Positions 17,865 to 25,767 of a stretch of 64,000 nucleotides of DNA are shown here, piece by piece. Position 1 is the stretch's first letter, and the number at the start of each line of letters is the position of its first letter. Both the position numbers and the translations under genes were made by a program. The notes below the pieces were generated by a model. The model made no database searches and was not told the origin of the DNA. It was given only the letters and a program-made list of their open reading frames with translations. The stretch is taken from positions 1 to 64,000 of the forward strand of contig JAKACW010000011.1 in assembly GCA_021821045.1 (NCBI GenBank), in the 5' to 3' direction. This stretch comes from Pseudomonadota bacterium. Lineage in GTDB: Bacteria; Pseudomonadota; Gammaproteobacteria; JAADHS01.

Positions 17865-18154
17865 TTGTCGATCGGTCACTAGAAATGTGTTAGTAATTAC
17901 TTTAAAATATTTTTGCTACATTATGTATCGACAATAAAAATTATCCTGTTTGTCCGTCATGTGGCAGGAAAGCATCGTAACATATTGTTGTATAACAAAA
18001 ATTCTCCGTTGACTTTGATGCTTCACAAACGGGCCCGTATTTTTGGACGCTGACGGGGGATGTGGGTTTTCGGCCGCCGAATTTCAGTGTACTGTAGAAA
18101 ACGGTATAGCGCCTGACTCTTTAGTCGGGTCGTGGAACCGCGGAAAAGGTGAAC
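17865..18154. other. AT-rich intergenic region upstream of the HTH regulator
   Basis: About 290 bp that are much richer in A and T than the flanks, especially 17890-18010. No open frame with family features and no RNA family was recognised. It probably holds the promoter of the HTH gene; TTGACT at 18009-18014 is a possible -35 box, but no good -10 box follows at the right distance. Confidence 0.4.
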
Positions 18155-18772
18155 ATGCAGAACAAGCAGATTCGACTAACCAATCTGCGGCAGTTGATCA
18201 AACGCGAGGGGGCGGTGAGCCAACTTGCGTTGCGGTTACAGATTTCGCCGATTTATATTTACCGTGTTTTAGATGGCAAATTTAATATTGGCGATTCCAT
18301 GGCGCGCAAAATTGAAGACGCTTATGGTTTTCCGTTTGGCTGGATGGACGCGCCGCAAGGCGAGCCCGAAAGCGAGGCGGAAATCCCAACCTTGGGCGCT
18401 GAACAGCGAGTCGATCCCCAGACCGATGCCGTTGGGGTTCGCGGTCCAGCCCAGGAGTCGGCGCGACCGTCGATCAAACCGCGGTCGGCTCCCATGGCGG
18501 CAGCAGCCGCCACCGACGTCAAACCGGTTCCCGATAAAACATCCGCGGACCGCCCTGGCTCGCCTGTCGGGAGTGCGATACCGGATGCACTCAACGAACG
18601 CATCGTCATGGGCATTATCAATACCCTGAATCGCATCCTTGCCGCGCATGGTCTCGAGGTCAGCGACATGGAAAAGGCGAAACTGCTGATGAAAGTCGCG
18701 GAGAAGATACTCGATCAAAAAAAGTCTTCGTCCGGGACTGATGGTCAAAAGCCCTTTCTGAAGATCTCGTAG
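18155..18772 (+). CDS. HTH (Cro/CI-like) regulator with long linker
   Basis: 205 residues from the ATG at 18155, which follows AAAGGTG; a GTG two codons upstream would put the start inside that site. The first 65 or so residues look like a phage-type helix-turn-helix (LTNLRQLIKREGAVSQLALRLQI, ISPIYIYRVLDGKFNIGDSMARKIEDAY). A Pro/Ala-rich, probably disordered middle follows, then a predicted helical tail (LNERIVMGIINTLNRILAAHGLEV, EKAKLLMKVAEKIL) that may mediate oligomerisation. It stands alone after an AT-rich intergenic stretch, so autoregulation is plausible. Targets are unknown. Confidence 0.75.
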   Translation: MQNKQIRLTNLRQLIKREGAVSQLALRLQISPIYIYRVLDGKFNIGDSMARKIEDAYGFPFGWMDAPQGEPESEAEIPTLGAEQRVDPQTDAVGVRGPAQESARPSIKPRSAPMAAAAATDVKPVPDKTSADRPGSPVGSAIPDALNERIVMGIINTLNRILAAHGLEVSDMEKAKLLMKVAEKILDQKKSSSGTDGQKPFLKIS

Positions 18773-18859
18773 CATTACGCTCTATCGCGCTTTGATCGGG
18801 CGCGAGGAATCCTTCTAACCATTGTAAGCGGTGCGACTCAGTGGCACCATCCTGTGCCT

Positions 18860-19084
18860 ATGGCAGAGACGCGTTTTCGCTTAGCAATTCCCGCTGAGAA
18901 ATACTTGGCCTACTACGCTGGTGCGGCGAAAGCGGTGATTGTTCGGGCCAGCGATGGCCGACGAATCCAATTCCCCGCCGAACACCTTCGGCCTTTCGTA
19001 ACCCACCAAGGCGTCTACGGCGAGTTCGTTCTGGTGTATGACGCCAACAATCGGCTGCAGTCGCTCAAGCGCGTGGCCGATTAG
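18860..19084 (+). CDS. DUF2835 family protein
   Basis: 74 residues from ATG 18860 (a GTG two codons earlier is also possible). The sequence RFRLAIPAEKYLAYYAGAAK, VIVRASDGRRIQFPAEHLRP and FVTHQGVYGEFVLVYD matches the small conserved gammaproteobacterial DUF2835 family over its whole length. The function of the family is not known. It sits alone between the HTH regulator and a convergent glycosyltransferase gene that ends 10 bp away. Confidence 0.85.
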   Translation: MAETRFRLAIPAEKYLAYYAGAAKAVIVRASDGRRIQFPAEHLRPFVTHQGVYGEFVLVYDANNRLQSLKRVAD

Positions 19085-19093
19085 CCTGCCAAT

Positions 19094-20176
19094 CTAATAG
19101 GATTCGAGCAACTCGCGCACGAGACTGGCGGCCTGTGGGGCGCCGTCCGGGTGCGGGGGGCTGACGGGTGGATGCTGTCCCAGCAATTGGTCCAGGGCGC
19201 TCAACAGATGCGGCGAGGCAAGTTCCGCGCGAGGCACCAGGCAGGCGCGGCCGTTCTTGCGCAGCCATTCCTGCAAATAGGGTTCTTCGGGCCAATCACC
19301 GCGCTCACAGAACATGAGCGGGACGCCGTTGCAGGCGCATTCACTGACGATGCCGTATCCCAGTTTGCTGAGAACGGCGCTTGATGAGCGCATCAAATCG
19401 ATAAAGGGGATACCTACGCTTTCGAAAGCAACCATATCATCCCGATGGGGGGCCCAAACGGCCGGGAGCAACCAAAATACATCAGCGCGTCGCGGCCAGT
19501 GGTCGAGGTTGAACGCCGTCTCAATTCCCCCGAAGGTGGCGAGGACCAGTCTGGTCGTGGTGCTTAAGCCCAAAAGACGACGGATTTCGTCGCCGCGGTC
19601 GCGGCCCAGCGACGCGACCGGATCGACCGCGCGACGATTGGCCAGCCACGTCATGGGCATGCTCGGTGTCAGCTGCACGAACACCGAAGCACCCGCGTAG
19701 GATTCCTGCATCTGGTCCAGAATCGAGGCATTGGTTTTGTCGGGAAAATAGTGGGCGAAGATATCAGCCCAGTTGAGTGAACTCATTCCCGCGCACGAAA
19801 TCCCGGCGCGCTTCGCCGCGGCAAGCGGCAGATAGGCCACGTTCGACAGCACCGCGTCAGGTCGCAGCGCGCGCAGGACCGCCGCTTCTTCGTCAATGCG
19901 TTGCCGCCAATTGGCGTGCAGCGCCCGATAGCGCGACAGGCTTTCTTCCGCCTTGACGTCGAATACAGAGTCCATGGCGAGCCCGAAGTCAAAGGCGTTG
20001 GGACGCAACGCGAAAGGCATTCTCAGTCGGGAACGCAAGAAGTCCACCGGCAGTCCGCTGACCACGGTGACCTTGAGCTGGGGCATCTGTTCAACCAGTG
20101 CGTTGAGCACGGAGGTGGTTTGGGCGCCGTGACCATAACCGTGATGAGAGATGTAGACGACGAGGTGGGGGTTCAT
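19094..20176 (-). CDS. Glycosyltransferase-like (GT-B fold) protein
   Basis: 360 residues from the ATG at 20176 (NPHLVVYISHHGYGHGAQT). The N-terminus has the GT-B style opening HHGYGHGAQTTSVLNALVE, like MurG- or MGT-type enzymes. The C-terminal half has LVLATFGGIE, FIDLMRSSSAVLSKLGYGIVSE and NGVPLMFCERGDWPEEPYL, which match the nucleotide-sugar-binding region of that fold. No donor or acceptor can be inferred. It is 33 bp downstream of the cyclic-nucleotide-binding gene on the same strand, suggesting one transcript. No signal peptide seen, so probably cytoplasmic. Confidence 0.75.
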   Translation of the reverse strand: MNPHLVVYISHHGYGHGAQTTSVLNALVEQMPQLKVTVVSGLPVDFLRSRLRMPFALRPNAFDFGLAMDSVFDVKAEESLSRYRALHANWRQRIDEEAAVLRALRPDAVLSNVAYLPLAAAKRAGISCAGMSSLNWADIFAHYFPDKTNASILDQMQESYAGASVFVQLTPSMPMTWLANRRAVDPVASLGRDRGDEIRRLLGLSTTTRLVLATFGGIETAFNLDHWPRRADVFWLLPAVWAPHRDDMVAFESVGIPFIDLMRSSSAVLSKLGYGIVSECACNGVPLMFCERGDWPEEPYLQEWLRKNGRACLVPRAELASPHLLSALDQLLGQHPPVSPPHPDGAPQAASLVRELLESY

Positions 20177-20209
20177 ATGGCGTTCACTGGGGCTGGGACA
20201 ACCGATCAA

Positions 20210-20908
20210 CTAGGCGAGAGGCTGGACGCAAATGCTGGCCAAATAGGACCTAAGAATCGTCGTATTGACTCGAAAGGTGATGATATCGGGGGCGAGTATG
20301 TTGAACTGGGAGATAATGTTCAAACGTTTGTAGTTGGCCAATGCGTTGGTCGCCTGCAGATTATCGAGTTGGGTCTTCTTCAACAATTTTTGCATGTAGA
20401 GCGTCATTTCCCCGCGGGAAAGGGCCGTGGATTCAAGTTGATCGATTATATACGTTCCGACCATGATCATGATTTTGTTGTTGACGATCGCGACGAACCG
20501 CTCGTTCAGATGATTCAACCGCCCTGACAATGACTTCAATAGACGGAAGGTCACGTCGGGATAGTGCTGCAGCGCTTCCATGAATTTGGCGTGGCTAAGC
20601 GCGAGAACCGTCAGGTTTGTTCTTGCGGCAATGGTGGCCGAGCGGCGGACGTTCAGAAATACGCCCATCTCGCCGAAAACCGTGCCTTTTTCGGCGGTGG
20701 CGATGACGACCGTATTGCCGATGCTATCGCGTTTGCGAATTTCGACTTCGCCTTCGAGAATAATAAACACCGCGTCCGAGGGCGAGTCTTCCTCAAGAAC
20801 GATTTCGCCCGGAACATAGCTGTTCGTCGTGCCGTGATCACGCAAGAAATCGGTGATCGGCTGGGTCAGTCGACTTGGGCGCGTTTCTAAGATGTCATAA
20901 ATGTTCAC
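20210..20908 (-). CDS. Cyclic-nucleotide-binding-domain protein
   Basis: 232 residues from the GTG at 20908 (NIYDILETRPSRL). Residues about 30-140 form a cNMP-binding domain with VFIILEGEVEIRKRD and the phosphate-binding cassette FGEMGVFLNVRRSAT. The C-terminal part is helical and ends TFRVNTTILRSYLAS; I see no clear DNA-binding winged helix, so it is not an obvious Crp-type regulator. The start overlaps by 4 bases the stop of a short upstream frame (20905-21090), a pattern of translational coupling. It precedes the glycosyltransferase gene, perhaps as its regulatory partner (inference). Confidence 0.82.
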   Translation of the reverse strand: MNIYDILETRPSRLTQPITDFLRDHGTTNSYVPGEIVLEEDSPSDAVFIILEGEVEIRKRDSIGNTVVIATAEKGTVFGEMGVFLNVRRSATIAARTNLTVLALSHAKFMEALQHYPDVTFRLLKSLSGRLNHLNERFVAIVNNKIMIMVGTYIIDQLESTALSRGEMTLYMQKLLKKTQLDNLQATNALANYKRLNIISQFNILAPDIITFRVNTTILRSYLASICVQPLA

Positions 20909-21090
20909 GAGTAACCCTGCCTTGGGTCGGCGCGACGAAGCGGACGCGGCTGGCACCCGCCCCAACCGTCGCTCGCCAGGCGTTCCAGAAAGTCATGAAA
21001 TTTCCCTGTGTAGATATCTGAGTTTTCGGCGTCTGCGTCGGGCAACTTTACTTGCCATTTCCCAGAGTGCGGTTTTGTGTGTCGCGTCAC
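20905..21090 (-). CDS. Possible small protein coupled to the cNMP-binding gene
   Basis: A 61-residue frame with a GTG start at 21090. Its stop overlaps the next gene's start by GTGA. The core (GKWQVKLPDADAENSDIY, GKFHDFLERLASDGW) has the composition of a real protein, but I recognise no family and see only a weak ribosome-binding site. It may instead be untranslated leader of the cNMP-binding gene. Confidence 0.35.
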   Translation of the reverse strand: MTRHTKPHSGKWQVKLPDADAENSDIYTGKFHDFLERLASDGWGGCQPRPLRRADPRQGYS

Positions 21091-21174
21091 GATTGTTTAC
21101 TCGAGCGGCATCGTCGCGCGTCGATATGCCGGGGGACGTTGCCTAAATCCTGATCAAGCGAAGGAAGAGAATTG

Positions 21175-21549
21175 ATGAAATCGAAGACGCTAGCAAAACT
21201 CGCCGCGACCTTATGTCTGGCGACCGTCGGTGCCGTAGGCGCGCAAGACCTCACCGTTGGGATCGAAAAAGCCCGCCAAGGCGATTTCCCGGGAGCCTAT
21301 GACGTGCTTCATCCGCTAGCCAAAGACGGAGACGCCCAGGCCCAGTTCAATCTTGGCTTGCTCTACCACAGCGGGATGGGCGTGGCCCGCAATGAAGCCG
21401 AGGCCGTGCGGCTCTATGCCGCCAGTGCCGAAAAGGGCTTTCCGTTGGCGGAAGAATACCTGGCGATCGGCTACGAGGAGGGCTGGTTCGGTTTGCCTAA
21501 AGATCCGCGTCAAGCGAATTACTGGCGCGAGAAGCTGCGGGACAACTAA
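21175..21549 (+). CDS. Secreted Sel1/TPR-like repeat protein
   Basis: 124 residues from ATG 21175, behind an excellent site AAGGAAGAGA. A signal peptide is evident (MKSKTLAKLAATLCLATVG, cleavage near AVGAQ). Sel1-like repeats follow: GDAQAQFNLGLLYHSGMGVA, EAVRLYAASAEKGFPLAEEY and a degenerate third unit. Such proteins are periplasmic and bind other proteins; no partner is indicated. It diverges from the cNMP-binding gene and is probably monocistronic. Confidence 0.83.
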   Translation: MKSKTLAKLAATLCLATVGAVGAQDLTVGIEKARQGDFPGAYDVLHPLAKDGDAQAQFNLGLLYHSGMGVARNEAEAVRLYAASAEKGFPLAEEYLAIGYEEGWFGLPKDPRQANYWREKLRDN

Positions 21550-21743
21550 AGCCTACAATAGAAAATGATTCAAAAAATGCGGCCGGGGCGTTGCCGGTAA
21601 CCCCGTTAGGTGCTCGGCCGCTTTCCTATCGCCTCTATAACTCTATGATTCTAATGCCCTAAATACTTCCCCCGCGCGTACCCGTTCTGAACCGTAAGGA
21701 GGGCTGGTAAACTATCCAAACCCTTCCTCCTCGGAGAGTACGC

Positions 21744-22211
21744 ATGCAAGAAATACAACGTCCCGTGCCCGAACGGCGGACACGCTCTGTCGGCATGATT
21801 CGCAAGTTGGTCAATTCGCGCACACAAATGTTGAGCCTGTACAACGACTTGGCTAACAAAAAGCCGTTCAATGACCCGGATGAATCGACCGAGTTGCTAG
21901 GCGAGTTTTGTTCGGCATTGGTCGACTATACGGCCAACGCGCATTTTCAGTTGTACCGCTATTTCGCCGAGAACAGGGAGCGTCGTTCCACCGTATTCAA
22001 TGTCGCCGACCGAATCTATCCGCGCATTGTAGATATCACCCAAGAGATCCTGGACTTCAACGACAAATACGACAGCGAAGCTCAGCGCCGAGCACAGCTT
22101 GATCAGTTGGCGCGGGACTTATCCAAACTGGGAGAAAATCTGGCCGAACGAATCGAACTCGAGGACCAGTTGGTTAACAGCCTCTCGGCTAACTCGCGCC
22201 ATTCGGCCTAG
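21744..22211 (+). CDS. rsd: Rsd/AlgQ family regulator of sigma 70
   Basis: 155 residues, matching the Rsd/AlgQ family over its length: a first helix with RTQMLSLYNDLANKKPF, then LGEFCSALVDYTANAHFQLY, RIYPRIVDITQEILDFNDKY and a final ENLAERIELEDQLV. In E. coli Rsd binds sigma 70 and favours alternative sigma factors in stationary phase; in Pseudomonas AlgQ has a related role. An ATG at 21744 follows GGAG at a good distance. A rho-independent terminator lies downstream at 22296-22327. Confidence 0.85.
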   Translation: MQEIQRPVPERRTRSVGMIRKLVNSRTQMLSLYNDLANKKPFNDPDESTELLGEFCSALVDYTANAHFQLYRYFAENRERRSTVFNVADRIYPRIVDITQEILDFNDKYDSEAQRRAQLDQLARDLSKLGENLAERIELEDQLVNSLSANSRHSA

Positions 22212-22295
22212 TAAAGTGCGGTGACGCGTGCGCGTTACGCGTCGCGAGTGAAACAAGCGGGTCGATTCCGCCTCAGGTCGAGGAGGAAAAGCGAG

Positions 22296-22327
22296 AGCGG
22301 CGATACCCAACGGTGGCGCCGCTTTTT
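22296..22327 (+). terminator. Rho-independent terminator after rsd
   Basis: A seven-base-pair stem AGCGGCG / CGCCGCT (22296-22302 with 22317-22323) with a 14-nt loop is followed by a run of five T. It separates rsd from the Lon-like protease gene. Confidence 0.65.
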
Positions 22328-22389
22328 CGTTTATCTCGGCATGGCCAACGCGGTTTGAAAGACACTTCAAAGGCTATTCAAGCAGAACG

Positions 22390-24876
22390 ATGAAAAAAAC
22401 GAGCCCCCTCACGGCGGAGCAGCTCTATCACTCTTGTGATTTGAGCGTCCTGGATTTCGTCACCACCGACTCACTGCCCGAGTTCGAAGGATTATTTGGT
22501 CAGGACAGAGCGCTGGAGGCCCTGCGTTTCGGCGTGGGGATCAAAAAGCGCGGCTTCAACATTTTTGTTCTCGGCCCGCCCGGCATCGGCAAACACACCC
22601 TGGTGCAGTCCCTGCTGGATACCGAATCGGATCGGCGCGGTCCGCCCAACGACTGGTGCTATGTCAATAATTTTCAGGCGGCGCACCAGCCAAGCGTATT
22701 GCAGTTGCCCGCCGGCGAAGGCGATGGGCTCGCCCGAGCCATGACTGAGTTTGTTGAGGCGTTGCGCCACGATATTCCCGCGGCCTTTGCCAGCGATGAG
22801 TATCGATCTCAGCTGCAAAAAATAGAGCAGACGTTAAAGGATGAGCAAGACAAAGCGATCGAAGCGATCCGGGAGAAGGCGAAAACCAAGGGCATCGCGC
22901 TGATGCGCACGCCCAATGGATTCGCGTTTGCGCCCATTACTGACGGCGATGTGCTTACGCCGGAGCAGTTCGAGCAGCTCCCCGATGAGGAAAAGCAGCG
23001 CATCGAACGCGAAGTTGACACCCTCCAGGACGAATTGCGGCAGCTTATTCAACGTGTTCCGGCGTGGCGTGCCGAAGCGCGCGCGCAAACCCGCGCCCTC
23101 GAAAAGGCCACGGCGCAGGCCGCGGTTGCGTATGCTATGTCCAAGCTCAAAACCCAGTTCCAGCACCTCCCGGCGATCGTGGCGTTCTTAGAGGCGGTTG
23201 AAAATGACGTGTTGGAAAATATCGACGAGTTTCGCGAATCCGACGACAGCGAGCGCGGCCGAATCCCAATGTTGGCCCACGTGCCCGACGGCCCGTTCGC
23301 CCGCTATCAGGTCAACCTTCTGGTCGACAACGCGGCCACCAAAGGCGCCCCCGTGATTTATGAAGATCACCCCACTTACCTCAATCTGGTGGGGCGGGTC
23401 GAGCATGTGGCATTGATGGGCGCGCTGATAACCGACTTTCGGCTGATCAAACCGGGGGCTCTGCATCGCGCCAATGGCGGCTATCTCATCCTCGACGCCT
23501 TCAAGGTGCTGCAGCACCCCTACGCCTGGGAAGGGCTGAAGCGCGCCTTGCAGTCGGCGGAAATCAGAATTCAGTCGTTGGAACAGATGCTCAGTCTTGC
23601 TTCTACAGTGTCATTGGAACCGGAGCGAATACCGCTCGATGTCAAAGTGGTTCTGTTGGGCGATCGGATGCTGTATTACCTCCTTTATCAGCTGGATCCG
23701 GATTTCGCCGAGCTGTTCAAAGTGGCGGCGGATTTCGAGGACACGGTCGAGCGCAGCGGTCAGAGTGTAAAGGCCTACGCCCATCTCATCGCGACGTTGG
23801 CGCGCCGCCATGAGCTCAAACCCTTGACGGCGACCGCCGTGCAACGGGTGATCGAGCACGCATCGCGCATCATCGAAGACCAGGAACGATTGTCCACCCA
23901 CATGCGCAGCATCACCGATGTCTTGTGCGAGGCGGATTATTGGGCGGGCGAAGCGGGACGAAACGCGATCGACCGCGAGGATATCGAAGCAACCCTCGCG
24001 GCCAAGCTGCGTCGCAGTGATCGGGTGCGCGAGCGCACCATCGACGCTATTCGGCGCGGCATCGTGCTGGTCGACACCCAAGGCGCAAAGGCGGGCGTGG
24101 TCAATGGGTTGTCGGTCGTCGCCGTGGGCGATTTGGACTTCGGCATGCCCAGCCGCATAACCGCCACTGTCCGGCTGGGCGATGGGGAAGTAGTCGACAT
24201 CGAGCGGGAGGTGGATTTGGGCGGTCCGTTCCACTCCAAGGGCGTGCATATTCTGACCGGCTACATCGGACATTACTTTGCCAAAGAGCGACCCTTGTCG
24301 TTGGCGGCACGCGTGGTTTTCGAGCAATCCTATGCCGAGATCGACGGCGACAGCGCCAGCGCGGCGGAATTGTTCGCGCTGTTGTCAGCCATCGCCGACG
24401 TGGCGTTAACGCAGTCCTTGGCCGTAACGGGATCGGTAAGTCAAAAGGGCGATATCCAGGCCATCGGCGCCGTAAACGAAAAAATCGAAGGCTTCTTCGA
24501 TGTCTGCAAGACCCGCGGCTTGACGGGCGAGCAAGGTGTGATCATTCCCGCGTCCAACGTCTGTCACTTGATGCTGCGTCAGGATATTATCGAAGCGGCG
24601 CGGCAGGGCCGTTTCCACATTTATCCCATAAGCCATGTCAATGAAGGAATCACCCTGTTGAGCGGGCTCGATGCGGGCGAGGCCAACGAGGCGGGAGAAT
24701 TTCCCGAAGGAACGTTCAATCACAAGGTGAGCACCATTCTGCGCCGTATGGAAGAACACCGGCACGAACACATCTCACCTGGCAAGGGAATCGAGGATGA
24801 GTCGAACACCGCGGAGCGTCAAGACAGGGAAGGCGACGACCACGACGGCAGCGACGAAGACTCCGACGGCCATTAG
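22390..24876 (+). CDS. ATP-dependent Lon-like protease (LonB/LonC type, COG1067 group)
   Basis: 828 residues. It lacks the N-terminal substrate domain of classical Lon and begins with the ATPase-like region. Walker A is LGPPGIGKHT (about 61-70), and a long coiled-coil-like insert follows (residues about 130-270). The protease domain has the catalytic Ser in DGDSASAAEL and the Lys in VNEKIEG, both present, with the typical FHSKGVHILTGYI and TGSVSQKGDIQAIGAVNEK. The C-terminus is charged. It is probably a cytosolic AAA+ protease of damaged or regulatory proteins; the substrate is unknown. Its last 80 bases overlap the next gene. Confidence 0.9.
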   Translation: MKKTSPLTAEQLYHSCDLSVLDFVTTDSLPEFEGLFGQDRALEALRFGVGIKKRGFNIFVLGPPGIGKHTLVQSLLDTESDRRGPPNDWCYVNNFQAAHQPSVLQLPAGEGDGLARAMTEFVEALRHDIPAAFASDEYRSQLQKIEQTLKDEQDKAIEAIREKAKTKGIALMRTPNGFAFAPITDGDVLTPEQFEQLPDEEKQRIEREVDTLQDELRQLIQRVPAWRAEARAQTRALEKATAQAAVAYAMSKLKTQFQHLPAIVAFLEAVENDVLENIDEFRESDDSERGRIPMLAHVPDGPFARYQVNLLVDNAATKGAPVIYEDHPTYLNLVGRVEHVALMGALITDFRLIKPGALHRANGGYLILDAFKVLQHPYAWEGLKRALQSAEIRIQSLEQMLSLASTVSLEPERIPLDVKVVLLGDRMLYYLLYQLDPDFAELFKVAADFEDTVERSGQSVKAYAHLIATLARRHELKPLTATAVQRVIEHASRIIEDQERLSTHMRSITDVLCEADYWAGEAGRNAIDREDIEATLAAKLRRSDRVRERTIDAIRRGIVLVDTQGAKAGVVNGLSVVAVGDLDFGMPSRITATVRLGDGEVVDIEREVDLGGPFHSKGVHILTGYIGHYFAKERPLSLAARVVFEQSYAEIDGDSASAAELFALLSAIADVALTQSLAVTGSVSQKGDIQAIGAVNEKIEGFFDVCKTRGLTGEQGVIIPASNVCHLMLRQDIIEAARQGRFHIYPISHVNEGITLLSGLDAGEANEAGEFPEGTFNHKVSTILRRMEEHRHEHISPGKGIEDESNTAERQDREGDDHDGSDEDSDGH

Positions 24877-25693
24877 TCGCATCGTGGTGGCCGCCGGTTC
24901 GCCGGCCAGTGGTCAGCGCCTCTACGCCGCGGCGTCCCGCCTTGCCGAAATTTGCGGCGCGCAGCTCGATGCGCTGTTTGTCGAGGACAGCGCTTTGCTG
25001 CAGATGGCGTCCTTGCCGTTTGCGCGGGTCGTCAACGCCGATTCGGCCCGAATCGAATCGCTTGATATCGAAACCCTGGCGCGCCAGATCCGCGCGGAAG
25101 CCGATCAATTGCGCGCGCTATTTTTCCAGACGGTGAGCAATCAGCCGTGGTCGGGGCAGTTTTCGGTGCTACATGGCAACGTTTGCCAACAACTTCTCTC
25201 ACAGGTAAGTCGCCGCGACGTGCTGGTGTGCGCGACCAACGATTCTCGATTGCAGTCCCTTTCTCACTTGGGGCAGACGTTGTGCGGTCTGCTGAACGCG
25301 GGCCGGTGTTCGCTGTGGATCGAGGGTGGAGTGAGTCGAGCCGGCGGCTCGATTGTCAGCGTTGTCGATCGCACGCCCATCCCCTGGCATGTGATACAGC
25401 AGGCGGTCTTTTGGTCGCAGCGGCGGCGCGCGCCCTTCGTCTGCCTGGTTATGGCCGCTTGCCCCGGCGCGGCGGACGTCGTGCAGACAATTACTGATTT
25501 CATCGCGGCGGCCGAGATACAGAGTGGCGAAGTGGTTTTAGCGCCTTCAGCCAGCGACGTAATCGACCTATTGGAGCGCTACTCGGCGGATTTGCTGGTG
25601 CTGGACGCGTATCGATTCCGCAACGCGCCGGAGCAGTTGCAGCACTGGCTGATGTATTCGATGGTCAGTGTTTTGCTAGCAACGGAGAGTTGA
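24797..25693 (+). CDS. Universal-stress-like two-domain protein of unknown function
   Basis: 298 residues. The ATG at 24797 has an upstream AGGGA site and overlaps the end of the Lon-like gene by 80 bases; starts after its stop codon (GTG at 24884) are possible. The region RIVVAAGSPASGQRLYAAASRLAE with LDALFVED resembles the first strand and helix of Usp/nucleotide-binding alpha/beta folds. A second half of similar style is SIVSVVDRTPIPWHVIQQAVFW and LLERYSADLLVLDAYRF. No nucleotide-binding G2xG9xG(S/T) signature is clear. The link to the Lon-like protease is only by position. The assignment is tentative. Confidence 0.6.
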   Translation: MSRTPRSVKTGKATTTTAATKTPTAISRIVVAAGSPASGQRLYAAASRLAEICGAQLDALFVEDSALLQMASLPFARVVNADSARIESLDIETLARQIRAEADQLRALFFQTVSNQPWSGQFSVLHGNVCQQLLSQVSRRDVLVCATNDSRLQSLSHLGQTLCGLLNAGRCSLWIEGGVSRAGGSIVSVVDRTPIPWHVIQQAVFWSQRRRAPFVCLVMAACPGAADVVQTITDFIAAAEIQSGEVVLAPSASDVIDLLERYSADLLVLDAYRFRNAPEQLQHWLMYSMVSVLLATES

Positions 25694-25767
25694 GGAACCT
25701 CCGCGCGGATTTGGTGACATACAGCGAAACACCCGTTTTGGTTGGGAGAGGAAACTCAGAGGCCGCA

